DNA of 48,840 nt from Acidobacteriaceae bacterium (GTDB lineage: Bacteria; Acidobacteriota; Terriglobia; Bryobacterales; Bryobacteraceae). The position numbers were made by a program, and so were the translations under genes. Shown here piece by piece: positions 32,654 through 42,398 of this stretch. Below the pieces are notes generated by a model. The model was not told the origin of the DNA. It did no database searches and saw only the letters and a program-made list of their open reading frames with translations. Each line of letters begins with the position of its first letter. Positions within the stretch are counted from its first letter, which is position 1. The stretch spans positions 1-48,840 of the forward strand of contig CAJCIT010000236.1 in the NCBI GenBank assembly GCA_903970405.1, in the 5' to 3' direction.

Positions 32654-35600
32654 ATGACGACTATCAACGACGCTAAACAGCAAAGACAGGCAGACTCGCC
32701 GCTGCTGCTATTTGAGTGCACGCTGCCCAATGGAGATGTGGAGTATTGGTCAACCCATTCAATTTCCTACGGCGGAAACTCCTATTCGGCGCGCGTCCTT
32801 CAACACAATGTCTTCGAGTTGCAGCTCGGCGCCAATGACGCCATGGACGGAATCTCGCAGCTTTCTCTGATCTTGGCTAATGCCGACTCCGGAATGTCTG
32901 AAGTAGAGTCGTTAATCGGATTTAAAGGCTCGCAACTAATAGTCTCCTTCGTTTTTGCCGATTTGACGCAAGGACTAGTGACGACTGAGGCGATCGTCAT
33001 GTTTCTTGGCATCGCCGGCGATCCGGACCAAATCCTGGAAGATACGCTCAAGCTGACGTTTACCAACAAGCTCACTCTCCAACGATGCATCCTCCCCGAT
33101 ATTCGAATCCAAAGCCTGTGCCCTTGGGCGTTTCCGTTATCCCCCGCTGAGCGAGGCGCCGGCGTCGATTCGTCTTCGTCAAACCGATTTAACCGGTTTT
33201 ACCGTTGCGGATACTCCGCGGATCAGCCCGGTGGAAGAGGGAACCTCAATGGAGGTGCGGCTTACGGCACTTGTGACCGCACGCGCGCGAGCTGTGTTAC
33301 GCGCGGGATGTTCGATGCTGACGCCGGCGGTCAAACGAACCGCCGTTTCGGAGGCGTCGAATTTGTTCCCGTATCCTATCTTGTCCGGACCGTAGGTGAC
33401 AAGAACACTCACCTATCCGCTGTGCAGGAAAACCTGACGAAGTATAACGATGCTGTACCGCTGGTTTACGGCACCGGCTGGCTGAATGCACCCGTCATTT
33501 TCGCGCGAAACGACGGCAACCTCACCAGGATGGAAGTTCTGCTGAACTCCGGCAAGATCCAAGCCATTTTCACCGTGATTGTGAATGACGTGGCCATTCC
33601 CGCCGTCGTCGCCGGACAAGATATGTCGACCACCGGTTGGTACAGCCTGGTAAACGACGGCTCGGTATCTGGCGGCTTCGACCTGCAGTTCACCGATGCG
33701 AACGGAAATCCGCTTGGCGACCCCTACGGCAGCCTTTGCGTCCTTTCTGTGGTGGTGCCGAACCGAATCAGCACCGGAGTTACTCTCCCCACCGTTCAAG
33801 TATTGATGCAGGGCTCGCTTGTCGACAGTTTCAACGCGGACGGTTCATTGCTCACCACTGGCTTCTCGAATAATCCGGCGTGGGTCATCCTCGATATCCT
33901 GCGGCGTGTCAATTGGGGTTTGGACGAGATTAACCTTGTTACATTCGCAAATGCAGCCGCCTATTGCGACGCGTTGATTCAAACTACCGACATCAACGGA
34001 AATCCACTTTCCATTCCGAGGTTTGAGTGCAATCTGCTGTTGACTAAGCGTCAGAGCGCTGCGCAGGTGGTTCGCGGAGTTCGGGTGGGGGCGGGCCTGA
34101 TGTTGCGCTACGGAATCGGCGGTCAGTTGGAGCTGATTCCAGAAACAACCATCGCTCAGCAACAACCTAATCTACCTGACGGCAGCAACAGCCTGGAGAC
34201 TCTATCGAACGGATGGCCTGCCTATGAATTTAGTGACGGCAGCGCACTCTTTTCGGGAATTGTGCGGTCAGACAACGATGCGTCCACGGTGTCTTTGCTG
34301 GCCCGAAGTGTTGCCGAGAGTTCAAACCGCCTCTCGGTCGAGTTCCAGGACCAGAACAATCAATATCAGCAGGATAGTTTGTCCTTATACGATGATGCCG
34401 ATGTCGCGCTCATGGGCTATGAGATCGCCAGCCAGTCAACGGCCCTCGGCATTACAAACTTCAGCCAGGCTGCCCGAGTTCTTACGCTTCAGTTGAATAA
34501 GTCGCTGGCGGGGAACAAGTTCGCCCAGTTCCAGACAAGCTTTCGCGCTTTGAAGGTTCGGCCCGGCGACATTATCACGCTGACGTATGCGAAGGAAGGA
34601 TTGGTGCGGCAACCGCTGCGTGTCACGCAGATGTCATTGTCACTCAACTCCAGGCTCATTCGGATCGTCGGCCAGTGGCATGATGACGGCTGGTACTCCG
34701 ATGAGTCGGACGCTCTGGCTGGCCCTGGAAGTCAGCCGGGGGCAAACGTAAAAGTGCCTCGGCCCTTAATGGGACCGATCTTGGCCGCGGGCGCGCCTTT
34801 ATCGAACTTCGTGATTTCCGAAAGCCTGACGGAGCGTTCCGATGGGGGAGTGACAGATACGTTGTCGATCGCGTTCGTGACGCCGGTGCGAACTGCGTCG
34901 ATGACGGTGAGCTTACCGCTGCTCAGTCTATCCCCCACCTACACCGCGGGAGCCGGATCACTGAATGGCGGAACGACTTACTACTACGCTGTTAGCGGTG
35001 TGGACTCCAGCGGTCTGGAGTCCCAGCTCTCGTTCACTGTTGTTGCGTCCATTCCCAATGGCGCGCCCAACGGGTCAATCACGCTAAACAGCCTCAGCTT
35101 TCCAGCTACTGCGTTGTCCTTCCACGTCTATCGGGGACAAAACCCGCAGCTCTTCTATCGCATCGCCTCGAACCAACCCGTCGCGGCTAGTTTCACAGAT
35201 TCCGGCGCCCAGGAGCCGCTTCCGATTGGACCGGTGGATCCAAGTTACGACCACGCAAACTTTTACTATCGCCTGGAATTAGCCGGCCCCGTGATGGCAA
35301 CTGCTGTTACGGCGAACAGCATCTCAAATAGCGACATGAATCTTCAAATGCAGTACGTGAATCAGGATTGCCGCCTGATATCGGGTACCGGAGCGGGCCA
35401 GGAAAGCCAGATTGTCGCGAACACAGCTTCGACAATCACAGTGTCTCCGCCGTGGGCGGTGATGCCCGACACCACCACCGAATTCGTGATTACAGAGGCT
35501 TCGTGGCGATTTGGAGCCGTCTCCCCCGCGAGTCCGGCACAGTTTGAAGTGCCGAATCAGGGCGGGTCGGTTATCGAGATTTCCGGCCGGGCCGCGAATG

Positions 35601-36580
35601 TCCTCAACGTGGAGTGCTCGGCTGATCTGTGTCCTATCACGCGGTGGGCGGTGGGCGGCGGCGCCGGAGAAAATGGCGGCGACGCGGAGGTTGCTCCACA
35701 GCCTTCGTTCCTACTGGCTGCGATCGGCGCAGGTGACGTTCAGGTGAGCCATGTGTCGTTTCCGACCCTGGCGAACACGCTTACCATCGCCGCCGGGACT
35801 CTGGAATTTGTCTTCGGAAGCGCGCTTCAGGTGAGCCCCGATACTATGCTTGCCGCTGCGCTGGACTCCGTATCGGCTCAAATCGCGATTGCCGATGGTT
35901 CGGCTCTGGGTAATGGATCGGCCTTGCAAATTGGGACTGAGCTGATGGTCGTTTCCGGGGTTCCCGTTGGCAACATGGCTCAAGTGAATCGAGGGGCGTT
36001 GGGCTCCACGGCGACGGTTCATTCCGCGGGCGACGGGGTTTGGATTCTTAAGCGAAACACCTTCATTCTGCCTTACGCGAAAGGCTTCTTTGAAAACAGC
36101 GAGTCAGCGAACTACTCGCACGTCCTGCCGCTTCCCGATGTGCGAATCCTTTCCGCGCAGTTATTCATGACCAACTCCCAAGGCGACGGGCAGGCTCAGA
36201 CATTGTGTTTCAGCCAGCTTGCTTCGAATGGTATCCATACCTTCTCTGGCGGACAAATGTCGATGCAGGTGGCGGGAATCCTCGGCGTGCAACAGAATGC
36301 GACGCCGCCGCTCCTGGTCGATGCGAGTCACGAGATACGCGGCGTGCAGGCGTTTCTCGGTACTGCGGCAACGGGCGGCCCAGTTCACCTCGCCATTCTT
36401 CAAAATTCGGTCCAGTTATGCACGGTTACATTCGCCGCCGGCTCCACGACGGGCATGGCCGACGCCCCACCCACTTCGCCGCTGATCGCCGGATCGTTGC
36501 TTCAACTGAATATCACTACTGTGCCTGCAGGGGCGGGCACCACGCCGGGCCGCGATCTGACGTTAGCGATTCTACTTTAA
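32654..36580 (+). CDS. Tail hub / tip-attachment protein (DUF2163- and gpJ-like)
   Basis: 1308 residues. Residues 1-220 resemble DUF2163/gpL-type hub domains and carry a cysteine cluster at 145, 156, 185, 207 and 214 (final spacing C-x6-C), reminiscent of the iron-sulfur site of lambda gpL. Residues about 250-720 contain gpJ-like hub domains, for example DEINLVTFANAAAYCDALIQ and LRLQ-type strands around FRALKVRPGDIITLTYAKEG. From about 770, fibronectin-type repeats follow (GGTTYYYAVSGVDSSGLESQ). The C-terminus is beta-rich. A fusion of hub and central tip functions in one chain is the likely meaning. It starts three bases after the preceding stop and ends seven before the next start. Confidence 0.8.
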   Translation: MTTINDAKQQRQADSPLLLFECTLPNGDVEYWSTHSISYGGNSYSARVLQHNVFELQLGANDAMDGISQLSLILANADSGMSEVESLIGFKGSQLIVSFVFADLTQGLVTTEAIVMFLGIAGDPDQILEDTLKLTFTNKLTLQRCILPDIRIQSLCPWAFPLSPAERGAGVDSSSSNRFNRFYRCGYSADQPGGRGNLNGGAAYGTCDRTRASCVTRGMFDADAGGQTNRRFGGVEFVPVSYLVRTVGDKNTHLSAVQENLTKYNDAVPLVYGTGWLNAPVIFARNDGNLTRMEVLLNSGKIQAIFTVIVNDVAIPAVVAGQDMSTTGWYSLVNDGSVSGGFDLQFTDANGNPLGDPYGSLCVLSVVVPNRISTGVTLPTVQVLMQGSLVDSFNADGSLLTTGFSNNPAWVILDILRRVNWGLDEINLVTFANAAAYCDALIQTTDINGNPLSIPRFECNLLLTKRQSAAQVVRGVRVGAGLMLRYGIGGQLELIPETTIAQQQPNLPDGSNSLETLSNGWPAYEFSDGSALFSGIVRSDNDASTVSLLARSVAESSNRLSVEFQDQNNQYQQDSLSLYDDADVALMGYEIASQSTALGITNFSQAARVLTLQLNKSLAGNKFAQFQTSFRALKVRPGDIITLTYAKEGLVRQPLRVTQMSLSLNSRLIRIVGQWHDDGWYSDESDALAGPGSQPGANVKVPRPLMGPILAAGAPLSNFVISESLTERSDGGVTDTLSIAFVTPVRTASMTVSLPLLSLSPTYTAGAGSLNGGTTYYYAVSGVDSSGLESQLSFTVVASIPNGAPNGSITLNSLSFPATALSFHVYRGQNPQLFYRIASNQPVAASFTDSGAQEPLPIGPVDPSYDHANFYYRLELAGPVMATAVTANSISNSDMNLQMQYVNQDCRLISGTGAGQESQIVANTASTITVSPPWAVMPDTTTEFVITEASWRFGAVSPASPAQFEVPNQGGSVIEISGRAANVLNVECSADLCPITRWAVGGGAGENGGDAEVAPQPSFLLAAIGAGDVQVSHVSFPTLANTLTIAAGTLEFVFGSALQVSPDTMLAAALDSVSAQIAIADGSALGNGSALQIGTELMVVSGVPVGNMAQVNRGALGSTATVHSAGDGVWILKRNTFILPYAKGFFENSESANYSHVLPLPDVRILSAQLFMTNSQGDGQAQTLCFSQLASNGIHTFSGGQMSMQVAGILGVQQNATPPLLVDASHEIRGVQAFLGTAATGGPVHLAILQNSVQLCTVTFAAGSTTGMADAPPTSPLIAGSLLQLNITTVPAGAGTTPGRDLTLAILL

Positions 36581-36587
36581 GAGGCAT

Positions 36588-39482
36588 ATGTCTGAACAGT
36601 TACTGAAGCTTAGCCCGCATCGCGATCTCCAGTGCTTTTTTCAATTGCCTTCCGCGATTGCGGCGATGAGCCAAGCCTCGGAAACCGGCTTTACTGTTTC
36701 AGGATGTTGGCGCCAGCAGTTCGATTGGGCGGTGGTCGAATGGAACAGGGACAATGTCTATGAGCATCCGCTGTTTCGCTACTTGCCGGACGGCGATTTG
36801 AGCGGTCTCACGCTCAGTTATACCGAAACGCGAACCGGCTGCATTCCCTTCGAGTCATCTCTGTTTCCGACGGTCGATTGGCCATATTTGCGGGTATGGG
36901 CGACGGCGGCCGATGGCCTTGAGCATATCTTTTATGTGCCACTCAGCGCGCCTGTCGCCGCTCCCGTCGACCCCAACTCTTACCGACCCGCATACGGAAC
37001 GATGACCATTGAAGGCAGCCCGACGGCAGGGGATCAGGTGGGCTTGGCGATGCCAGTGGCGCCGGCGGCGAGCGCCTATCCGGAGCAACATTACTATTAC
37101 CAAGTGCGGGTCGGCGATGAACTCAATGACATCGCCTCAGGTCTCGCGGCTAACATCAATCAGTTATCGACGGATTTCACCGCCTCGGCTACAGGCACTT
37201 CGGTGACGGTTACTTGGGTTGGCAGCGGACTTAATACGGGAAAGACAGGCTCGGACGGGAACCGAATTAGCATCTACGGCTTTACTAATTCGGGCGCAAC
37301 CGAGTCGTGGGCGGCGCCTTTTGTGACGCTGGCCGGCGGAGCGTTTCCGGGCGCCTATCAGGTGACCCTCAATTTCGGCAACCTGCAAGGATACCGGGAT
37401 GAACCGCTGAATCAAAGCGCTTGGGGGGCGGTGCCCACCCAAGCCGTTCGCAAACTCCGGTGGACATGGGCGGCCGATCTTCAACCCGGAAGTTTCGATA
37501 GAACGGAATTTCAGGTTCTTATTTCGAACTGGCAGGTGACAGGTACCGGCGGCCAATGGTATGTCGCTGGGCCTGGCAGCCGAAGGCTCGATGATACGGC
37601 AGCCGTGTTATTGCCCTCCGGCACAGCCGGGGGGACGGCTTGGGCCACCGGTTTTGGCAACTATTATGGCGGATCGATAAGTTACACCACAGTTCTTGGC
37701 GCAACCGCAACCTTCGGCTATCTGGAGTCCGCAACTCACAACCTGTTTCTGGGCGTTCAGATGCTGACGGGTGGCGCCACCATTTCAGTGTCGATCGATG
37801 GTGGGGCCGGCCAAGCCTTTAATTTGGCCCTTCCGGGCGAGCAGGTGCTGGCGCGTCTCCCGCTTGGCAGCGTTGCCGCGGGCTCGCACAGCGTTACGGT
37901 GCAACAAAGCGGCGCAGGGACACTCTATCTCGATTTCCTGGAAATCGCCTACCCCTCGGCCGACCTTCCAGACCTGCCCTCTTTTTCGCAGCTCGCACTG
38001 GCGACGGACTGGGATACATATCACTCCCAGGCCTTGGCTGCGGAACGGACGGCGTGGATGATTCAAAAGCTGGGATTTTGCGGCCGGGTGAACCACTATG
38101 TCGGCGCCTTGTGGTTCTATGAACTCACGAATCCCGGACAAGTGTATGCGTCGGTTCAAGTGACGTTCAGCGGTACAGTTACAAATAACCCAGGCTATGT
38201 CGAGATGGTAATTGGCCCATCGTCAGTCCCGGTCTCCCAGCGTACAGCCATCACCCACTACGTCCTTCCCGACGACACTCTTGAGACCGTCGCGATCGCC
38301 TTCGCGAACATTATCAATAGCGGCTATACGTCAATTTGGGCGGCGGCGTCCGGGGCAGTGTTAACGATTACCCTTCGTCAGATGACTCCGCTCCCCACGG
38401 CGGCGGTGCCCCCGACCGCGATTTCAGTGACGGCCGGCACGGGAAGTGTCATCGCGACGCCCTCTGCCAATGAATTCGCCGGCGGCGTTGCGGGAACGCC
38501 CTACGATGACCCGCCTACCGACGCTGCGCTATCTCCGATCACGGAGTATTGGCGTACTGATTTATCCGCCGCGCCGGTGCTAAACCGCGCCGCGCGGGAT
38601 TGGACTCAAGCTTTCTTTACTGCGTTGGCCGGCTACGGAATAGATGGCGTTGCTTCGTTCAGTACTGAGCTGGGGAACGGAGACCCTAACGTTTCAGCTG
38701 GATTAGCTCAACGGATGGTTCACGGCGCACCGATTGTAGTTAATACGCCGGCGGTTCAGACCAACTTCTCTCTTGCGAGCACGGCCTTCTGGACGCAGGT
38801 GTATCAGACTACGGCGGCGCTCCAGGTGGCCGCCGGGATGGTTCCGTACCTGCAGTCGGGCGAAGTGCAATGGTGGTACTTCCCATCCAGCCAGCTCACC
38901 AATGTAACCGACTCGATGCCGTTTTACGATGCGTACACCGTCGGCCAGTTCGTCCAGCAGTATGGCGTCCCGCCGGCAACGATCCTGGTCAACAATCCGG
39001 CCCCGGCCGAACTCGTGTCGCTGTCGAACGAGACCACGCTCTTCTCGGGTCTCCTCGCCCACCACACTGCGGCAATTCGCGCGGCCCTCAGGGCGCAATG
39101 GCCAAATTGCCGGTATGAAGTGCTGTATCCGGTCGATACGAATGACTATTCGCTCAACCAGATCGTGAATTTTCCTTCGGCCGACTGGACGCCCCAGAAC
39201 CTCACTTGCCTGAAGACCGAAAGCTTCACGTATACCAACGCTCGCAACATCGATGAGAGCTACAGTTCCATGGAGACCGGCGCTCAGAAAGGCTTTCCGG
39301 CGAGCTCGGCAAGCCATCTTATTGGGATTTCCGACGCCCAATCCACGTGGATGACGGAGGCGGACCTGGCGCAGTCCCTGGGCCTCGAATCAGTGGTTCT
39401 GTTTGCTTTGGATCAGTTCTGCTTGATTGGATATGACCCGCCGCCATTTCTGAAACAGGTTCGCAGCCAGCGCTCAGCCTGA
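36588..39482 (+). CDS. Large terminal tail protein with repeated beta domains
   Basis: 964 residues, with AAGAGG upstream of the ATG. The N-terminal 120 residues resemble an attachment domain (YTETRTGCIPFESSLFPTVD). Two copies of a phage tail domain, about 128-255 and about 520-640, share the pattern of a strand, G-D or P-D-D, then a helix with A-x-x-x-A-N-I-N or N-I-I-N, and a beta end. A carbohydrate-binding-like module lies between them. The C-terminal 300 residues (DWTQAFFTALAGYGIDGVAS, then SGEVQWWYFPSS) look like a TIM-barrel-type domain without obvious catalytic pair. The layout suits the receptor-contacting tail tip; the exact family is uncertain. Confidence 0.7.
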   Translation: MSEQLLKLSPHRDLQCFFQLPSAIAAMSQASETGFTVSGCWRQQFDWAVVEWNRDNVYEHPLFRYLPDGDLSGLTLSYTETRTGCIPFESSLFPTVDWPYLRVWATAADGLEHIFYVPLSAPVAAPVDPNSYRPAYGTMTIEGSPTAGDQVGLAMPVAPAASAYPEQHYYYQVRVGDELNDIASGLAANINQLSTDFTASATGTSVTVTWVGSGLNTGKTGSDGNRISIYGFTNSGATESWAAPFVTLAGGAFPGAYQVTLNFGNLQGYRDEPLNQSAWGAVPTQAVRKLRWTWAADLQPGSFDRTEFQVLISNWQVTGTGGQWYVAGPGSRRLDDTAAVLLPSGTAGGTAWATGFGNYYGGSISYTTVLGATATFGYLESATHNLFLGVQMLTGGATISVSIDGGAGQAFNLALPGEQVLARLPLGSVAAGSHSVTVQQSGAGTLYLDFLEIAYPSADLPDLPSFSQLALATDWDTYHSQALAAERTAWMIQKLGFCGRVNHYVGALWFYELTNPGQVYASVQVTFSGTVTNNPGYVEMVIGPSSVPVSQRTAITHYVLPDDTLETVAIAFANIINSGYTSIWAAASGAVLTITLRQMTPLPTAAVPPTAISVTAGTGSVIATPSANEFAGGVAGTPYDDPPTDAALSPITEYWRTDLSAAPVLNRAARDWTQAFFTALAGYGIDGVASFSTELGNGDPNVSAGLAQRMVHGAPIVVNTPAVQTNFSLASTAFWTQVYQTTAALQVAAGMVPYLQSGEVQWWYFPSSQLTNVTDSMPFYDAYTVGQFVQQYGVPPATILVNNPAPAELVSLSNETTLFSGLLAHHTAAIRAALRAQWPNCRYEVLYPVDTNDYSLNQIVNFPSADWTPQNLTCLKTESFTYTNARNIDESYSSMETGAQKGFPASSASHLIGISDAQSTWMTEADLAQSLGLESVVLFALDQFCLIGYDPPPFLKQVRSQRSA

Positions 39483-39539
39483 CCCTTGCCAAACCCCACG
39501 AAGCTCGTTCAATGGTGGACGGTTTAAGATGAACCATTC

Positions 39540-40961
39540 ATGGTCTACGTCATTACCCTTGCCGTTGTGATCGCCGTTCTCTGCGGCGTCAGCTTTTTTC
39601 GAGCCCGTACGGTAACCGGCAAGGGTGATTTTCTGGTGGCGGGCCGGTCGCTGACATGGCCTGTTTTGGTCTTTACGCTTCTGTCTTCCTGGATCGGCGC
39701 CGGGAGCCTTTTGGGAGGCGCTGAAAACGCCTATCGGAACGGCTTTTCGGCCTTATGGCAAGCCGCCGGGGGATGGGCCGGCCTGGTGGTGATCAGCCTC
39801 ATCGCCGGCAGAGCCCGGCGCTTCGCCCAATACACGATTCCCGATCTTCTCGAGACACGCTTTAATTCAACGGCCCGTGTTCTCGCCACCATCGCCATCG
39901 TCATCTCTTATACGGTGATCGCGAGCTATCAGTTTATAGGGGGCGGCGATATCCTCCACCTTATTTTTCCCCAAGTAGACCGAAACACCGGACTCTATAT
40001 CATCGCCGGATTTGTAATTCTCTTTACGGCCTCGGCGGGCATGGCGTCCATTGCGTACCTGGATCTGGTCATCGGAAGCACCGTAACTTTAATCGTCATC
40101 GTGGCCGTGCCAATTCTGCTCGCTCGCGCTGGGGGTTGGAGCCACGTCCACCAGGCTCTGCCCGCTTCTCATTTCAAGCTCTTCCCAGCCGCAGGCCCGC
40201 TGAAGGCGCTGGATTGGTTTCTGCCAACCATGTTGCTCTTAGTCGGAAACCAAGGGATGTATCAGAAGTTCTTCTCCGCCCGGACTGAGCGCGATGCCAG
40301 GCTCTCGGTTTACGGCTGGATCGTCGGAACCTTGATCTTGGAGACCTTTCTGGTGACCCTGGCTGTGGTTGCCAGTTCCTTCCTTATCACCGACAAGCCA
40401 AGAGAAATCATTGCACTCGCCGCGAAGCAAGGGCTCCCGCCGCTGTTGGGTGCATTACTGATTGGAGGCGTCTTCGCGAAGGTGATATCGACCGCCAACA
40501 ACTACCTCTTTTCGCCCGCAACGAATTTGATTCACGACGTCTATGAGCGCTACATTGACCGCAAAGCCAGCTCGACGAAGATTCTCCTGGTCTCCCGGAT
40601 CATTGTCGTGTTGCTGGGACTTTTCGCCGTTTTGCAGGCCACTCGTTTTGAATCGATCTTGCAAGCCTCGCTCTACGCTTACACAATCTATGGCGCGGCG
40701 GTAACGCCTGTCGTACTGGCGGTGTTCTTCTGGAAGCGCGCCACGGCGGCCGGCGCCGTTTCGTCCATTCTGCTCGGGACCGCTGTCACCATTGTGTGGC
40801 AACTGCTCCAGCAGTTCAAGCCGGAGGTCTTTCCTCCTTACTGGCGCCAGTTCGACGCGATTGTTCCAGCGCTATTAACGTCGCTGGTGAGTCTGGTAAC
40901 GGTCAGCCTTTTGTCGCCCGCACCCAAGCCGGAGAAGCTTCGTCAATTGGAGAACGCATAG
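39540..40961 (+). CDS. Sodium/solute symporter (SSS family)
   Basis: 473 residues, with about 12-13 hydrophobic helices, matching sodium:solute symporters of the LeuT fold. Diagnostic phrases are FLVAGRSLTWPVLVFTLLSS near TM1-2 with WIGAGSLLGGAENAYRNG, FAQYTIPDLLETRFN, and GGVFAKVISTANNYLFSPAT, which contains the Na2-type Ser/Thr region of TM8. Substrate cannot be assigned; the downstream M24 peptidase hints at an amino acid, proline or dipeptide. The start at 39540 lacks a clear ribosome site, and this gene may depend on its own promoter in the 57 bases after the virion cluster. Confidence 0.9.
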   Translation: MVYVITLAVVIAVLCGVSFFRARTVTGKGDFLVAGRSLTWPVLVFTLLSSWIGAGSLLGGAENAYRNGFSALWQAAGGWAGLVVISLIAGRARRFAQYTIPDLLETRFNSTARVLATIAIVISYTVIASYQFIGGGDILHLIFPQVDRNTGLYIIAGFVILFTASAGMASIAYLDLVIGSTVTLIVIVAVPILLARAGGWSHVHQALPASHFKLFPAAGPLKALDWFLPTMLLLVGNQGMYQKFFSARTERDARLSVYGWIVGTLILETFLVTLAVVASSFLITDKPREIIALAAKQGLPPLLGALLIGGVFAKVISTANNYLFSPATNLIHDVYERYIDRKASSTKILLVSRIIVVLLGLFAVLQATRFESILQASLYAYTIYGAAVTPVVLAVFFWKRATAAGAVSSILLGTAVTIVWQLLQQFKPEVFPPYWRQFDAIVPALLTSLVSLVTVSLLSPAPKPEKLRQLENA

Positions 40962-40971
40962 AATCTGAGTC

Positions 40972-42141
40972 ATGCAAATCGCTGCAATTCAAGACGCGCT
41001 GCGGCGCGAGGCACTGGATGGATGGCTCTTCTTCGATCACCATCGCCGTGATCCCCTGGCTTATCGCCTGCTATCGCTTGCAACGCCGGCCACTCCCACC
41101 CGGCGCTGGTATTATTTCGTTCCCACGGAAGGCGAGCCGCGCAAGCTGGTCCACCGGATTGAGAACCACATGCTCGATTCGCTTCCAGGGACGACGGTGG
41201 CCTATTCGGGCTGGCCGGATCAGCAGCGGAAGCTAGGTGCTTTGATTTCTCCCGCCGATCGCATCGCCATGCAATATTCCCCCATGTGCGCCATCCCGTA
41301 CGTGGCGATGGTTGACGCGGGCACCATCGAACTGGTGCAATCCACCGGTGTCACGGTGGTCAGCTCAGCCGACCTGGTCCAGGAGTTCGAGGCAGTCTGG
41401 TCGAAGGCGCAACTGGAGCAACATCTGGAGGCCGGGCGTCGCGTGGACACGGCGCGCCGGGATGCCTTCGAACTGATTCGTGAGCGGCTGAAATCGCAAA
41501 CTCCGGTTACGGAGTTTGACGTTCAGCAGTTCATCCTGCGGCGCTTCTCCGAGCTGGGATTGGAGACCGATCATGGGCCCATCATCGGCGTAAACCACAA
41601 TGCGTCCGATCCGCATTATGAGCCTTCCCGCGAACGCCACTCCCCCATTCATCGGGGGGACGTGGTCTTGATAGACCTGTGGGCCAAGCTGACGCAACCC
41701 GATGCCCCGTTTTACGACGTCACCTGGACTGGCTATTGCGGCGAAGTTATTCCGGACCAAGTGCAGAACGTTTTTCAAACGGTGGCGGGCGCCCGCAAGT
41801 ACACGTCGGATTTCGTGCGATCATCCATCGAAAACGGGCGGCTGTTGAGCGGATTCGAAGTGGATGACACCTGCCGCCGATTTATTGAGGAACGTGGTTA
41901 CGGAGAATACTTTTTTCACCGAACCGGCCACAGCATCGGCACGGAGGTCCACGGTACCGGCGCTAATATGGACAACCTGGAATCCCACGATGTCAGGCGC
42001 GTCATTCCTAATACATGCTTCTCCATTGAGCCAGGCGTTTACCTGGCTACATTCGGCATTCGCTCTGAAGTCAACGTGTTCGTGTCCGATGCAACGGCCA
42101 TCGTCACCGGCGAAGAGCAAACCGAGTTGATACGCATTTGA
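40972..42141 (+). CDS. M24 family metallopeptidase (Xaa-Pro aminopeptidase-like)
   Basis: 389 residues, cytosolic. An N-terminal creatinase-like domain (about 1-150) precedes the pita-bread catalytic domain. The five metal ligands are all present: Asp in LIDLWAKL, Asp in FYDVTWTG, His in HRTGHSIGTEVHG, Glu in FSIEPGVY and Glu in RSEVNVFV. This is the pattern of aminopeptidase P, prolidase and related enzymes releasing residues before proline. It begins 10 bases after the symporter stop, so uptake of peptides or proline followed by cleavage is a reasonable inference. Intact and full length. Confidence 0.9.
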   Translation: MQIAAIQDALRREALDGWLFFDHHRRDPLAYRLLSLATPATPTRRWYYFVPTEGEPRKLVHRIENHMLDSLPGTTVAYSGWPDQQRKLGALISPADRIAMQYSPMCAIPYVAMVDAGTIELVQSTGVTVVSSADLVQEFEAVWSKAQLEQHLEAGRRVDTARRDAFELIRERLKSQTPVTEFDVQQFILRRFSELGLETDHGPIIGVNHNASDPHYEPSRERHSPIHRGDVVLIDLWAKLTQPDAPFYDVTWTGYCGEVIPDQVQNVFQTVAGARKYTSDFVRSSIENGRLLSGFEVDDTCRRFIEERGYGEYFFHRTGHSIGTEVHGTGANMDNLESHDVRRVIPNTCFSIEPGVYLATFGIRSEVNVFVSDATAIVTGEEQTELIRI

Positions 42142-42348
42142 AACGTTGGCATTTGGTGGATTCGGTGATTCGCATACGGGAGCCGTTGTAGAAGGTGATA
42201 TAGTCCTAGGGATTGTTGGACTTCGCTGGACCTTCGCGAATGCTGACCAGTCATCCGGGAGACGTTGACAGCGCCATGTGACGCAGTGCGCTCTCGGGAA
42301 ACCGTGTTCGTATAAACGGTTTAGAATCATTACGATTGCATAGGAGAC

Positions 42349-42368
42349 ATCAAATCTTTTAATTTGAT
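42349..42368. promoter_or_regulatory. Perfect palindrome before the GAF-ANTAR gene
   Basis: ATCAAAT (42349-42355) and ATTTGAT (42362-42368) flank a six-base loop, CTTTTA. It lies in an AT-rich patch 31 bases before the gene start and after a second inverted repeat, AAACCG/CGGTTT. As RNA it would be a hexaloop hairpin, but the loop lacks the A1/G4 pattern of known ANTAR targets; as DNA it could be an operator. Confidence 0.4.
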
Positions 42369-42398
42369 AAGCGCCAGCCATGTCCGGTAACGTATGGT

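Larger units (their letters stand above)
22985..39482 (+). mobile_element. Virion structural gene cluster, gene-transfer-agent-like or prophage-derived
   Basis: Fifteen head and tail reading frames, including one reached only by frameshifting, run in one direction with gaps mostly under 60 bases and frequent overlaps. The order is that of siphovirus heads and tails: terminase, portal, scaffold, coat, connector, tail tube, chaperones, tape measure, distal tail, hub, tail fibre. No integrase, repressor, replication, small terminase, capsid protease, holin or endolysin gene is visible inside or beside it. Borders are cstA-ybdD on the left and a sodium/solute symporter 57 bases to the right; I found no flanking direct repeats. 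The set parallels the about 14-kb structural cluster of Rhodobacter GTA. A stripped prophage is the alternative. Confidence 0.7.

Noticed and set aside
22985-39482. Tailocin (headless phage-tail bacteriocin)
   Set aside because: Terminase, portal, scaffold and coat genes are all present, so the cluster encodes a DNA-containing particle, not a tail alone.
42349-42368. Known-type ANTAR target RNA
   Set aside because: The loop CTTTTA lacks the A at position 1 and G at position 4 of established ANTAR hexaloops; kept only as a palindrome.
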